Under the pieces are notes generated by a model. The model ran no database searches and was not told where the DNA came from. It was given only the letters and a program-made list of their open reading frames with translations. This document shows positions 39,140 through 49,179 of a DNA stretch of 64,000 bases, in pieces (the first letter of the stretch is position 1; each line of letters starts with the position of its first letter). Source of the stretch: an uncultured Eubacterium sp. (GTDB lineage: Bacteria; Bacillota; Clostridia; Lachnospirales; CAG-274); NCBI GenBank assembly GCA_900551755.1, contig URXK01000006.1, forward strand, positions 25,212-89,211, in the 5' to 3' direction. Both the position numbers and the translations under genes were made by a program.

Positions 39140-39988
39140 TTATTTATCAGTTAATGCAAGTCTTTCAAAAAACGGAACCCACTTTTCAGTATAAGACTTG
39201 TTATTGTGATGTACGCCATCTGTAGACAAATCAGTAGACAATACATCGCCGAACTCACCAGCTAAATCAAGGTATGTAACACCCCAAGTTTTAGCACTAT
39301 TTTCAACCTCTTTGTTAAACTCCTTAATTATAGTATTGCTAAATGTTGCAGTTTCTCTCTTTTCAGTGCAAGGAGTTATGCTTAAAACACATATTTTGCT
39401 ATTAGGCGAAGCCTCTTTAATCTTCGCAACTAATTCACTATACTTATTAAGAAGTTTTTCATAAGAATATCCTGGAGAACCTAAGCCGTTCATTTCATTA
39501 ATACCTAAATTAATAAATATCCTATTTGGTTTAATTTGACTTATGGCATCAATTAAACTTTGAGTTTTTCCTTGATAAAATATACCTTCATCACCATTTA
39601 AAGCCGAACTAATATTCCAAGAAACCTTAGACAAAAATACAACATTATTAAGCCATTCTGGAGCATTTGCTGTTGAAGCATAATTAGCAAAGCCAGACAT
39701 AATACTATCGCCAATAAATACTTGACCATTATAAAACTCTTTTACCTTTTGAACATCAGTATTAGAAAGCTCTGATGTTGTTTCTGTACTTTCGACCTTT
39801 GTTGTATTTTCTGTAGTTATTTCAACAGAAGTCATTTCTGAAGATACTTCTACATTTTCCTCTACATTTACACTATCCACTTGACTATTTCTAATTCCTG
39901 CCCTAACACAATCTATAATTATTGACATAAAAAATATAAAAAGCATTATAGCTAATAGCCAATAAACTCTATTTGCCCTTTTATTCAT
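39140..39988 (-). CDS. Exported SGNH/GDSL-type hydrolase
   Basis: 282 residues: a membrane anchor (about 9-28), a Glu/Thr/Ser-rich spacer (30-72), and an SGNH domain with block I FIGDSIMSGF (nucleophile Ser), block III INLGINEMNG and block V DGVHHNNKSY (catalytic Asp-x-x-His). Likely an esterase or acyl transferase acting on the same surface polymer as the MBOAT pair. GGGAG precedes the ATG. Confidence 0.92.
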   Translation of the reverse strand: MNKRANRVYWLLAIMLFIFFMSIIIDCVRAGIRNSQVDSVNVEENVEVSSEMTSVEITTENTTKVESTETTSELSNTDVQKVKEFYNGQVFIGDSIMSGFANYASTANAPEWLNNVVFLSKVSWNISSALNGDEGIFYQGKTQSLIDAISQIKPNRIFINLGINEMNGLGSPGYSYEKLLNKYSELVAKIKEASPNSKICVLSITPCTEKRETATFSNTIIKEFNKEVENSAKTWGVTYLDLAGEFGDVLSTDLSTDGVHHNNKSYTEKWVPFFERLALTDK

Positions 39989-40000
39989 ATAACTCCCTGC

Positions 40001-40996
40001 TTAGTCCTCTAAGGCACATCTATCAATAATTGCGTCTTCAACTCTAAACTGAGGCTGCCAATCAATAGTTTTCTTTGCTAACTGAATATTAGCATAGCTA
40101 CCACCAATATCTCCTATACGCCTTGGACCAATAACTGTATTTATTCTTTCACCAGTAATATTCTGGAATGCAATCAAAAATTCTCTAACTGTTACATCAA
40201 CACCACTACCAACATTAATGCTTAAATAATTAGTATACTCAGGACCAGCCTTTTTAAAAGCATCGTCAAAATTAACAACAGCCTTAACATTAGCCATTGC
40301 AAGGTCAGTGATATGGATATAATCTCTTATGCAAGTACCATCTCTTGTAAGCCAATCATCACCATTAATAACAAATTTCTGTTCTTCATCATTATTTAAA
40401 ATCTTAACAAGTATTTCAAGAAGATTAGAACCAGTTTTCATAGGTAAGCTATGCTCTCTCTCCTTAAAATAATGGTCAATACCAACAGGATTAAAGTATC
40501 TTAAACTTATACACTTCATATCATAAGCATTACAAAAATCTCTCATCATCATTTCAAAAATATATTTTGAACGACCGAAAGGACTTCTAGGCTTTAATGG
40601 GGAATGTTCAGTTACCATAAAACCTGGCACATCGTCATAAACTGATGCACTTGAGGCAAATATAATTTTTTTAATGCCTCTATCTCTTAAAAGTTTAACA
40701 AAAGCTAATGAACCTACAACATTTTGAGAATAAAATTCCAAAGGATGTTTAACAGATTTAGCTACTGCTGAAATCATTGCTGTATGAATTACAATATCAA
40801 TATCCTTATGCTCATCTAATACCTTAGAAGTTTCCTCTAAATTTGTTATATCGCACTTATAAAAATAACATCCAGGAAGGCTGTAATTTTCAATGTCACC
40901 GGCATTATCCAGAATTACAGCCTCAATATTATTGTCTGACAAGGCATACGCAATATTTCGACCTATAAAACCACAACCCGTTAACAAAACTTTCAT
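40001..40996 (-). CDS. NAD-dependent epimerase/dehydratase-like protein with altered YxxxK motif
   Basis: 331 residues from the ATG at 40996 behind GCGGAGG; the upstream extension to 41101 has no site. Extended-SDR fold: NAD-binding TGCGFIGRNIAYALS, DIVIHTAMIS, IIFASSASVYDD, then PRSPFGRSKYIFEM where the usual catalytic Tyr of YxxxK is Phe. The rest (RYFNPVGIDHY, VRDGTCIRDYIHITDLA-like) resembles UDP-glucose 4-epimerases. First gene of the surface-polymer operon. It may supply a nucleotide sugar, or be a divergent enzyme with changed or lost catalysis. Confidence 0.88.
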   Translation of the reverse strand: MKVLLTGCGFIGRNIAYALSDNNIEAVILDNAGDIENYSLPGCYFYKCDITNLEETSKVLDEHKDIDIVIHTAMISAVAKSVKHPLEFYSQNVVGSLAFVKLLRDRGIKKIIFASSASVYDDVPGFMVTEHSPLKPRSPFGRSKYIFEMMMRDFCNAYDMKCISLRYFNPVGIDHYFKEREHSLPMKTGSNLLEILVKILNNDEEQKFVINGDDWLTRDGTCIRDYIHITDLAMANVKAVVNFDDAFKKAGPEYTNYLSINVGSGVDVTVREFLIAFQNITGERINTVIGPRRIGDIGGSYANIQLAKKTIDWQPQFRVEDAIIDRCALED

Positions 40997-41082
40997 AATT
41001 ACTACCTCCGCACGCTTAAAAAATGATAATAATATTGTAAGCCTTTTTAGCCCAAATTTCAACACTAAAATTAATATTTTAA

Positions 41083-41112
41083 CAAAAAAATAAGACTGCA
41101 CAAAAGCAGTCC
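41083..41112 (-). terminator. Terminator after the activase gene
   Basis: GACTGC (41094-41099) pairs with GCAGTC (41106-41111); the minus strand continues with TTATTTTTTTG. Confidence 0.85.
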
Positions 41113-41163
41113 TATTTTAGTTAGTTTTTTATAACTTTTTACAATTAAAAACTTACGATTTTA

Positions 41164-44100
41164 TTAAGCATCTTTAGTTATTGCAGCTTCGTTCATTTCT
41201 TTTGACAAGTTTTTTTCAGCTACACTGAGCATAAGCTTAATTCTATTAACCTGATTAACTTCACTTGCACCTGGGTCATAATCAATAGCTACAATATTAC
41301 TATTCTTGTTTCTTCTCTTAAGCTCTTTTATAACACCCTTACCAGTTACGTGATTTGGCAAGCAAGCAAAAGGCTGAGTACAAATATTATTAAGAACACC
41401 ACTATGTATAAGCTCTAAAAGTTCAGCAGTTAAGAACCAACCTTCACCAGTCTGATTACCCATACTTACAACATCTTCAGCTAAAGCACCAAGTTCAGCT
41501 ATATCCATAGGTCTTTCAAACCTTTTACTAGCCTCAAGAGCATCACTCATACATCTTCTGTAGCCTTCAATAAACTTAATAGCAACATTTGCTATAACAG
41601 TATTTCTGTGTTTCATACCTAAATACATTTCTTTATATTTGTTATTATATAAGCTATAAGTAAAGAAATTAATTAAATCAGGTACTACAGCCTCTGCACC
41701 TTCTTTTTCAAGCAAGTTAACAATATCATTATTAGCTGTTGGGTGGAACTTAACAAGGATTTCACCAACAACACCAACCTTAGGCTTAACAATGCTTTCA
41801 TCAAGTGGGAGTTCATCAAAGTCCTTAACAATAGCATTTACTATTTTCTTAAATTCAGAATGACTTCTTCTTAAAACAGCCTTTTTACAAACTTCATTCC
41901 ACTTTTCATATAAAGCATCAGCAGAACCAGCAACCTTTTCATAAGGTCTAGTTTTATAAAGAACTCTCATAAATAAGTCACCATATAAAACAGCCTGTAA
42001 AAGACCTATACCAAGTTTAGGAGTTATCTTAAAGCCAGGATTTTTCTCAATACCACTTGCATTAACTGATATAACTGGTATATTTTCAAAGCCAGCATTT
42101 TTTAATGCCCTTCTTATAAATCCAATGTAGTTAGTAGCACGACAACCACCACCAGTCTGACTAATCATAACTGAAACATTATTTAAGTCATACTTGCCAG
42201 ACTGTAAAGCTCTTAAAAGCTGACCTACAACAATAAGTGCAGGATAACAAGCATCATTATTAACATACTTTAAACCAATATCTATACAACCTCTATCAAT
42301 GGCAGGCATAAGAACTATGTTATAACCACAATTTTTCATAGCCTCTTTAGCAATATCAAAGTGAATTGGAGACATCTGTGGCATAAGAATAGTATGATTT
42401 TTCTTCATTTCCTTAGTAAATACTACTCTTTGCTTTCTTTGCTCTGGATTTTTTGGCTTAAAATGCTTTTGTCTTCTTTCCTCTAATGCGGCAAAAAGTG
42501 ACCTAATTCTAATTCTAGCTGAACCTAAGTTACTTACTTCATCAATCTTAAGCAAAGTATAAACCTTACCAGTAGCAGCCATTATATCGTGTACTTCATC
42601 AGTTGTAACAGCATCAAGACCACAGCCGAAACTATTAAGCTGAATAAGCTCGATATTTTTTTGGTCTCTTACATAACTTGCAGCAGCATAAAGTCTTGAA
42701 TGGTATGCCCACTGGTCTCTTACATTAAGAGGTCTAGGCACTTTATCTACTCCCAAGTGAGCAATACTATCTTCTGTAAGAACAGCTACACCATAACTAA
42801 CAATCATTTCTGGTATACCGTGATTGATTTCTGGGTCAATGTGATAAGGACGACCAGCAATAACAATACCAGTCATATCATTATCTTCAATATATTTAAG
42901 AGTTTCCTCGCCTTTTCTTCTCATATCTGCTCTAAAGTTCTGCTGTTCTTTATAAGCAAGTCTTGCAGCTCTTTCAACTTCCTTTTTATCAATGTCAGGA
43001 AATTCTTCTTGCAATCTTCTTACAAGTATATCTTCTTTATCAAGGGTAAAGAAAGGATTTCTAAAATCAATATTTAACTCTCTTATTTCTTCAACATTAT
43101 TTTTAATATTCTCTGGATAGCTTGTTACAATAGGACAGTTGTAATTACTATCAGCAGCTTCAATTTCCTTATGCTCATAAGCAACACAAGGATAGAATAT
43201 AAACTTAACACCATCATCAATAAGGCTCTTAATATGACCGTGAACAAGTTTAGCTGGATAACAAGCTGACTCACTAGGAATTGACTCAATACCCTTTTCA
43301 TAAACCTGTCTACTACTCTTTGGACTAAGTTTAACACTATAGCCAAGTTCAGTAAAGAATGTAAACCAAAGAGGATAATCCTCATACATATTAAGAACTC
43401 TAGGAATACCAACTACACCTCTTTTAGCCTCATCAGCTGGAATTGGTGTGTAGTTAAATAATCTGTTGTATTTATATTCAAAAAGATTTGGCACACAACC
43501 TGTTGTTGCATTTTTGCCAAGACCTCTTTCACATCTATTACCAGAAATAAATCTTCTGTTGCCACTAAATTTATTAATAGTTAAAAGACAATTATTACCA
43601 CAACCCTTACATCTTGTAAAACTTGTTGATATATTCAAATTATTAAGTTCTTCAGCAGAAAGTAAAGTGGAATTTTCACCTTCAACATATTTATCTTTTG
43701 CAATAACAGCAGCACCAAAAGCACCCATAATACCACTTATATCAGGACGAATAGCATCTCTAGTTGATATAAGCTCAAAACTTCTAAGTACAGCTTCATT
43801 ATAGAATGTACCGCCTTGAACTACAATATGCTTACCCATATCAGTTGGGTCAGTTATTTTAATAACCTTTTGTAAAGCATTTTTAATTACAGAATAAGCC
43901 AAACCTGCTGAAATATCAGCAACTTCTGCACCTTCCTTTTGTGCCTGCTTAACTCTTGAATTCATAAATACTGTACATCTTGAACCTAAATCAATAGGAC
44001 TTTTGGCAAAAAGAGCTACCTTAGCAAACTCTTGTACACTTAAATTAAGGCTCTTTGCAAAAGTTTCAATAAATGAGCCACAACCTGCTGAACAGGCCTC

Positions 44101-45420
44101 ATTAAGAAGTACACTGTCAATAACACCATCTTTAATTCTAATACACTTCATATCCTGACCACCAATGTCAAGTATAAAGTCTACATCTGTGTCAAAAAAC
44201 GCAGCAGCCTTGTAATGTGCAACTGTTTCAATCTCGCCTAAATCAACCATAAGAGCTTCTTTAATAAGACCTTCGCCGTAGCCAGTAACACAAGCCTTTT
44301 TAATTTCTACACCCTCTGGCAATATGCTATATATATGCTTAAGTGCAGACATAATAAGTTTAAGAGGATTACCTTCATTACCAGCATAAAAAGAATACAA
44401 AAGTTCACCCTTGTCACTTATTACAGCAAGTTTTGATGTTGTTGAACCAGAGTCAATACCTAAAAATACATTACCTTTGTATGTATCAAGGTCACCCTTT
44501 TTAACAACAGCCTTATTGTGTCTTTCCTTAAAAGCATCATATTCTTCTTGACTGGAGAACAATGGGTCAAGTCTATTAATTTCCATTGTTAAATGCTTTT
44601 CACCACTTAAATTTTTAATAAGTGTTTCAAAATCAAAGTTGTCTTCTTCTTTTGAAGTTAAAGCACTACCCATTGCAGCAAATAAGTGAGAATTATCAAC
44701 CTCTATAACTTCATCATCACTTAAATTGAGAACATCAATAAATCTTGCCTTTAATTCTGTAAGGAAATGTAATGGACCACCTAAAAAGGCAACTTTACCC
44801 TTAATAGGCTTACCACAAGCAAGACCACTAATAGTCTGATTAACTACAGCTTGAAAAATAGAAACAGCCAAATCAGACTTAGCTGCACCCTCGTTAATAA
44901 GTGGCTGAATATCTGTCTTAGCAAATACACCACATCTAGCAGCTATAGGATAAATTACATTATAACTTTTAGCGTATTCATTAAGTCCAGTAGCATCAGT
45001 TTGAAGAAGTGAAGCCATCTGGTCAATAAATGAACCTGTACCACCAGCACAGATACCATTCATTCTCTGTTCAATACCGCCAGTGAAATAAATAATCTTG
45101 GCATCTTCACCACCAATTTCAATGGCAACATCAGTTTGAGGTGCAACAAAGTCAACTGCGTTACTAACTGCAACAACCTCTTGTATAAAAGGAATACCTA
45201 TCCATTCAGAAATAGATAAGCCTCCACTACCTGTAATCATAGCAGAAAAGTTTACATTTCCAATATCATCTTTTGCGTCCTTAATAAGACCTAAAAGAGT
45301 TTCCTGAATATTAGAGCGGTGGCGTCTGTAATCTTTAAAAACTATATGGTTATTGTCATCAAGAACAACTAACTTAATTGTAGTCGAGCCAATGTCAATA
45401 CCTACTTTATACTTTTTCAT
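41164..45420 (-). CDS. Giant 2-hydroxyacyl-CoA dehydratase activase-related protein
   Basis: 1418 residues. Two ASKHA ATPase modules of the BadF/BcrA/HgdC type: residues about 1-260 ([42 protein letters not shown]) and about 320-585 ([41 protein letters not shown]). Then a Cys cluster (RCKGCGNNC), a DUF2229-type region and a C-terminal dehydratase-D-like part ([20 protein letters not shown]). The last about 100 residues include a Cys-containing [17 protein letters not shown]-driven one-electron activators of this sort reductively activate a partner radical dehydratase; none is adjacent, so the client is unknown. GAGGAGAG precedes the ATG. A single-gene unit. Confidence 0.92.
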   Translation of the reverse strand: MKKYKVGIDIGSTTIKLVVLDDNNHIVFKDYRRHRSNIQETLLGLIKDAKDDIGNVNFSAMITGSGGLSISEWIGIPFIQEVVAVSNAVDFVAPQTDVAIEIGGEDAKIIYFTGGIEQRMNGICAGGTGSFIDQMASLLQTDATGLNEYAKSYNVIYPIAARCGVFAKTDIQPLINEGAAKSDLAVSIFQAVVNQTISGLACGKPIKGKVAFLGGPLHFLTELKARFIDVLNLSDDEVIEVDNSHLFAAMGSALTSKEEDNFDFETLIKNLSGEKHLTMEINRLDPLFSSQEEYDAFKERHNKAVVKKGDLDTYKGNVFLGIDSGSTTSKLAVISDKGELLYSFYAGNEGNPLKLIMSALKHIYSILPEGVEIKKACVTGYGEGLIKEALMVDLGEIETVAHYKAAAFFDTDVDFILDIGGQDMKCIRIKDGVIDSVLLNEACSAGCGSFIETFAKSLNLSVQEFAKVALFAKSPIDLGSRCTVFMNSRVKQAQKEGAEVADISAGLAYSVIKNALQKVIKITDPTDMGKHIVVQGGTFYNEAVLRSFELISTRDAIRPDISGIMGAFGAAVIAKDKYVEGENSTLLSAEELNNLNISTSFTRCKGCGNNCLLTINKFSGNRRFISGNRCERGLGKNATTGCVPNLFEYKYNRLFNYTPIPADEAKRGVVGIPRVLNMYEDYPLWFTFFTELGYSVKLSPKSSRQVYEKGIESIPSESACYPAKLVHGHIKSLIDDGVKFIFYPCVAYEHKEIEAADSNYNCPIVTSYPENIKNNVEEIRELNIDFRNPFFTLDKEDILVRRLQEEFPDIDKKEVERAARLAYKEQQNFRADMRRKGEETLKYIEDNDMTGIVIAGRPYHIDPEINHGIPEMIVSYGVAVLTEDSIAHLGVDKVPRPLNVRDQWAYHSRLYAAASYVRDQKNIELIQLNSFGCGLDAVTTDEVHDIMAATGKVYTLLKIDEVSNLGSARIRIRSLFAALEERRQKHFKPKNPEQRKQRVVFTKEMKKNHTILMPQMSPIHFDIAKEAMKNCGYNIVLMPAIDRGCIDIGLKYVNNDACYPALIVVGQLLRALQSGKYDLNNVSVMISQTGGGCRATNYIGFIRRALKNAGFENIPVISVNASGIEKNPGFKITPKLGIGLLQAVLYGDLFMRVLYKTRPYEKVAGSADALYEKWNEVCKKAVLRRSHSEFKKIVNAIVKDFDELPLDESIVKPKVGVVGEILVKFHPTANNDIVNLLEKEGAEAVVPDLINFFTYSLYNNKYKEMYLGMKHRNTVIANVAIKFIEGYRRCMSDALEASKRFERPMDIAELGALAEDVVSMGNQTGEGWFLTAELLELIHSGVLNNICTQPFACLPNHVTGKGVIKELKRRNKNSNIVAIDYDPGASEVNQVNRIKLMLSVAEKNLSKEMNEAAITKDA

Positions 45421-45537
45421 AGAAACAACTCTCCTCTGTTATAAACATACTATTTCAAAGTAAACATATTTACATTACCTTACATTATAGTACAATTTCT
45501 GCTAAATTTCAAGCCAAATTCCTATATCAATTTTACA

Positions 45538-47046
45538 CTAATCTTTATAACAAAAATATTCAAAGTATGCTGGCATTGTTTCCTCATTGTTGCCTCCTAA
45601 GGCATATATACCGACTAATGTTCCAGTGTGACGCTTTCTATCATCTGGCACACCTTCATCACATAAATATATACAATTAGTCAATTTATCAAATAATATC
45701 CAGTTTTCTCCGTCATAGCTATAGCTAAATGTTCTATTAAGCCCATTAACTTCAACTTTTAAATAAATTGCACCTTTATTAATTTCTGATACAACTTTAA
45801 CTCTTTCTTCTCCCCTATTTCTATTAATAACAAGTTCCAAACCCTCACTACACAAGCCAAATCTAATATAGCTTACAGTTGAGTAATAACAAGTTATGCC
45901 AGCTTGTTGTCCCACCTTTTCAGCATTAAATGTCAACTTAGTTTCAGCTATATAATTAAGCTCCTGTTCTCTCCTTAATAAAATGTTCTTAGCTTTTATT
46001 TCATACATATAACCTAATTTAGGGGTGATTTTAAGGCAATTATTTTCAAAAGACCAATTATTATCTGGATTTCTGACCCATTCCCAATCAAGAGATATTT
46101 CACCCTTTGAAAAGTCATAATATGTATCTTTCTTATATTCTGTTATTGGCAAATTAGGCATATTTTGTTCAACACTAGGCTTTCTATCATTAATCACAAA
46201 CCAACCGTCATTTGTCCAATTCACAGGGTCTAAAGCTGTTTCTCGTCCGACTGTTGTGTAATTACCACCATTAGGTCTGCCACAAAGATATGTACACCAC
46301 CATTCTCCATTTTGAGTTTCAACTAAATCACCGTGACCACTTCTTTGTATAGGAGCATTAGGGTCAGTTTGTCTTAAAACAGGATTATAAGGACACTCCT
46401 CATAAGGTCCATATAAACTTTTACTCCTTGCTATATTAATGCCGTGACCATAGCCAGTGCCGCCTTCTGCAACTACAGCATAATAATATCCATCTTTTTT
46501 AAATATATGAGGTCCTTCTGAGCATCTTTCTCCAGTACCAGCCCACACCTGTTTAATTTCACCTGCAATTTCTGTGCAATCATCATTTAAAGGCACTACA
46601 GTTATTGCTGGAGCTATAATCATATAATGTTTGCCGTCATCATCAACAAAGTGAGATGGGTCAATATTGTCAACAGGTATAATTACAGGCTTGCTATAAG
46701 GACCTTCTGGTCTATCTGATGTCATAACAAGCTGACTTCTTAATGGACCTTCTGACTTATCTTGACCATTATGCCTAAGGGTTGCAAATATATAAAATTT
46801 ACCTTTATAATATGATATATCTGGAGCCCATATTCCTCTTGAATCAAGGGTTTTGCTTAAATCAAGATAACTACTATCATTTATAGCGTGACCTATAATC
46901 TCCCAATGTACTAAATCCTTAGAATGAGATATAGGAATAGCTGGAAAATATTGAAATGTAGAATTCACCTTATAGTAATCGTCACCAACTCTTACAATAG
47001 ACGGGTCAGGGAAAAAACCTCTATGCACTGGATTGTTATATTTCAT
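45538..47046 (-). CDS. GH43-family glycosidase (beta-xylosidase/arabinosidase type)
   Basis: 502 residues without a signal peptide, so probably intracellular and acting on imported oligosaccharides. Five-bladed propeller GH43 domain in residues 1-310 with the three acidic residues visible: Asp in GFFPDPSIV, Asp in GIWAPDISYY and Glu in CSEGPHIF. The C-terminal part (about 325-500) is the concanavalin-like domain usual in GH43 beta-xylosidases. CAAGGAG precedes the ATG. No sugar transporter or regulator beside it. Exact substrate not determinable. Confidence 0.93.
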   Translation of the reverse strand: MKYNNPVHRGFFPDPSIVRVGDDYYKVNSTFQYFPAIPISHSKDLVHWEIIGHAINDSSYLDLSKTLDSRGIWAPDISYYKGKFYIFATLRHNGQDKSEGPLRSQLVMTSDRPEGPYSKPVIIPVDNIDPSHFVDDDGKHYMIIAPAITVVPLNDDCTEIAGEIKQVWAGTGERCSEGPHIFKKDGYYYAVVAEGGTGYGHGINIARSKSLYGPYEECPYNPVLRQTDPNAPIQRSGHGDLVETQNGEWWCTYLCGRPNGGNYTTVGRETALDPVNWTNDGWFVINDRKPSVEQNMPNLPITEYKKDTYYDFSKGEISLDWEWVRNPDNNWSFENNCLKITPKLGYMYEIKAKNILLRREQELNYIAETKLTFNAEKVGQQAGITCYYSTVSYIRFGLCSEGLELVINRNRGEERVKVVSEINKGAIYLKVEVNGLNRTFSYSYDGENWILFDKLTNCIYLCDEGVPDDRKRHTGTLVGIYALGGNNEETMPAYFEYFCYKD

Positions 47047-47234
47047 ACTAATAATCTCCTTGTAATAATTGTTTTAACTAAATTATACCCTTACTTTTAA
47101 TTTAGTCAATACATTTTATTGATAAAAACAAATATCAAATATTACACAAAAAATCAATATTTTTTAAAATTAGCCTTAATTAACCATATTTTGAAATTAA
47201 TTAAAATTTAAGTAAAAATTTTATAAATTTTATC

Positions 47235-47262
47235 TTGACATATTTTCAAATCGTATTATAAT
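47235..47262 (+). promoter_or_regulatory. Promoter of the small acidic lipoprotein gene
   Basis: TTGACA (47235-47240), 16-bp spacer, TATAAT (47257-47262). Both boxes are perfect. The 47047-47234 stretch upstream holds no other feature that I can support. Confidence 0.85.
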
Positions 47263-47290
47263 AAAGTTGGAAACAAAATTTTCTAAACGA

Positions 47291-47343
47291 GAAAGGAGGA
47301 AGCCGATTTACATATTTATATATTTAATCGGCTGACTAAGATT
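47291..47343 (+). promoter_or_regulatory. Ribosome site separated from the start by a hairpin
   Basis: AAAGGAGG at 47292-47299 lies 44 bases before the ATG. Between them AGCCGATT (47301-47308) pairs with AATCGGCT (47326-47333). If folded, the site would be about 11 bases from the ATG. Confidence 0.6.
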
Positions 47344-47598
47344 ATGAAGAAGTTTATTATGATGGCAGCAGTTGTTGGTACTATGGCATTTGGCCTTGTT
47401 GGTTGTGGTGCAGGCGATTCTGTAGTTGGTGGTTCAGAAGAAACTACTGTAGCTGAAGATGGTGCAGCTGAAGAAGAAACTGCAGCTGAAGACGAGACTG
47501 TAGCTGAAGATGAAACAACAGCTGAAGACGAAACTGTAGCTGAAGGTGAAACTACAGCTGATGAAACTGTAGCTGAAGGCGAAACTGCAGCTAACTAA
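47344..47598 (+). CDS. Small acidic repeat lipoprotein
   Basis: 84 residues. Lipoprotein signal peptide with lipobox GLVGC (Cys 22), then about 60 residues of Glu/Ala/Thr/Asp/Val repeats of the type ETVAEDETTAED. Very acidic, probably unfolded, and tethered to the outer face of the membrane. It has a perfect promoter, an unusual hairpin leader and a strong terminator, so it may be highly expressed. Function unknown. Confidence 0.85.
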   Translation: MKKFIMMAAVVGTMAFGLVGCGAGDSVVGGSEETTVAEDGAAEEETAAEDETVAEDETTAEDETVAEGETTADETVAEGETAAN

Positions 47599-47632
47599 TT
47601 TGCTTTTTTAAACAAATTTCTCAAAAACATTA

Positions 47633-47660
47633 AGGGTTGTGCATTGCACAGCCCTTTTTG
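47633..47660 (+). terminator. Terminator of the acidic lipoprotein gene
   Basis: AGGGTTGTGC (47633-47642) pairs with GCACAGCCCT (47646-47655) and is followed by T's. Confidence 0.92.
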
Positions 47661-47742
47661 AATACAATAATTTAAAACATATCTTACAAAAAAATAAATG
47701 CCGAGATTACTCTCAGCATTTATATATTAATTCATATAATTA

Positions 47743-49179
47743 TTATAAAATTTCAGCTAACTTCTCATCAAGAATCTTATTAACTGTCTGTGGATTAGCC
47801 TTGCCCTTTAATGCCTTCATAGTCTGACCAACAAGGAAACCTCTAGCCTTAGCCTTACCAGCCTTTAAGTCCTCAATAGACTTAGGATTGTCATTAATAA
47901 CCTGAGTAATAATTGCCTCAACCTCATCAGAATTATCTACCATAACAAGGTCGTGTTCTTCAATATACTTATCAGGGTCAACATTTTCCTTAAATACAGC
48001 CTCAAATACTTCCTTAGCAGCAGTTCTATTAATCTTACCTGAAGTAACAAGCTCAATAATTTCAGCAATCTTTGCAGGGTCCATTTCAAGTTCTTCTGCA
48101 AGAGTACCAGTTTCGCTCATTAATCTCATAAGCTCACCCATTACATAGTTACAAACTTCCTTAGGCTTGCCACAAATCTTAGTTGCATCTTCAAAAATGT
48201 AAGCAATCTGTCTTTCAGCAGTGATAACAGAAGCATCATATTCAGAAAGACCAAATTCAGACATATATCTAGCTCTCTTAGCCTCTGGAAGTTCTGGCAT
48301 ATTATCAACTGTTTTCTGAATCCACTCATCACTAATTTCAATAGGAAGAAGGTCTGGCTCTGGGAAATATCTATAGTCCTGAGCATTTTCCTTACTTCTC
48401 ATTGCAAAGCTGGCGTCCTTATTATCGTCCCATCTTCTAGTTTCCTGAGTAACAACACCACCAGATTCAAGAAGTTCAATCTGTCTATTTGCCTCATAGT
48501 TAATAGCCTTATATATAGCCTTGAAAGAGTTCATATTCTTCATTTCTGTACGAGTACCAAACTTAGTTGAACCCATAGGCATAACAGAAATATTAACATC
48601 GGCTCTCATTGAACCCTCCTGCATCTTACAGTCAGAAACACCAAGATACATCATTGTTTCTCTCAACTTAGTAAGGTACGCAATAACTTCATCAGCACTT
48701 CTAAAGTCTGGTTCAGATACAATTTCAAGAAGTGGTACACCACATCTGTTATAGTCAACAAGAGTACAATCGTCCCAAGGGTCGTGAACAAGCTTACCAG
48801 CATCTTCTTCCATATGGATTTCGTGGATACCAATATACTTCTTTTCACCCTCAACCTCAATTTCTACCTTACCATTTCTACAAATTGGAAGATATAACTG
48901 GCTGACCTGATAAGCCTTTGGAAGGTCAGGATAAAAATAATTCTTTCTATCAAATTTATTATATCTAGTAATTTCACAATTAGTTGCAAGACCAGCTCTA
49001 ATTGCAAAATCAACAACCTTTTTATTTAAAACAGGAAGTACACCTGGCATACCTGAACAAACTGGGCAAACGTGAGTATTAGGCTCACCACCGAACTCAG
49101 TTGTACAGCTACAGAAAATCTTTGACTTAGTAGATAACTCAACGTGTACCTCTAAGCCTACTACCATCTGATAATTCAT
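47743..49179 (-). CDS. gatB: Asp/Glu-tRNA amidotransferase subunit B
   Basis: 478 residues, full length. Recognises mischarged Asp-tRNA(Asn) and Glu-tRNA(Gln) and activates the acyl group with ATP. Family signatures: VGLEVHVELSTKSKIFC, CPVCSGMPGVLPVLN with the zinc-type Cys, DRKNYFYPDLPKAYQ, SMRADVNIS, and C-terminal YqeY-like tail domain (about 330-478). The start ATG shares one base with the gatA stop (TAATG). Last gene of the T-box operon. Confidence 0.97.
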   Translation of the reverse strand: MNYQMVVGLEVHVELSTKSKIFCSCTTEFGGEPNTHVCPVCSGMPGVLPVLNKKVVDFAIRAGLATNCEITRYNKFDRKNYFYPDLPKAYQVSQLYLPICRNGKVEIEVEGEKKYIGIHEIHMEEDAGKLVHDPWDDCTLVDYNRCGVPLLEIVSEPDFRSADEVIAYLTKLRETMMYLGVSDCKMQEGSMRADVNISVMPMGSTKFGTRTEMKNMNSFKAIYKAINYEANRQIELLESGGVVTQETRRWDDNKDASFAMRSKENAQDYRYFPEPDLLPIEISDEWIQKTVDNMPELPEAKRARYMSEFGLSEYDASVITAERQIAYIFEDATKICGKPKEVCNYVMGELMRLMSETGTLAEELEMDPAKIAEIIELVTSGKINRTAAKEVFEAVFKENVDPDKYIEEHDLVMVDNSDEVEAIITQVINDNPKSIEDLKAGKAKARGFLVGQTMKALKGKANPQTVNKILDEKLAEIL

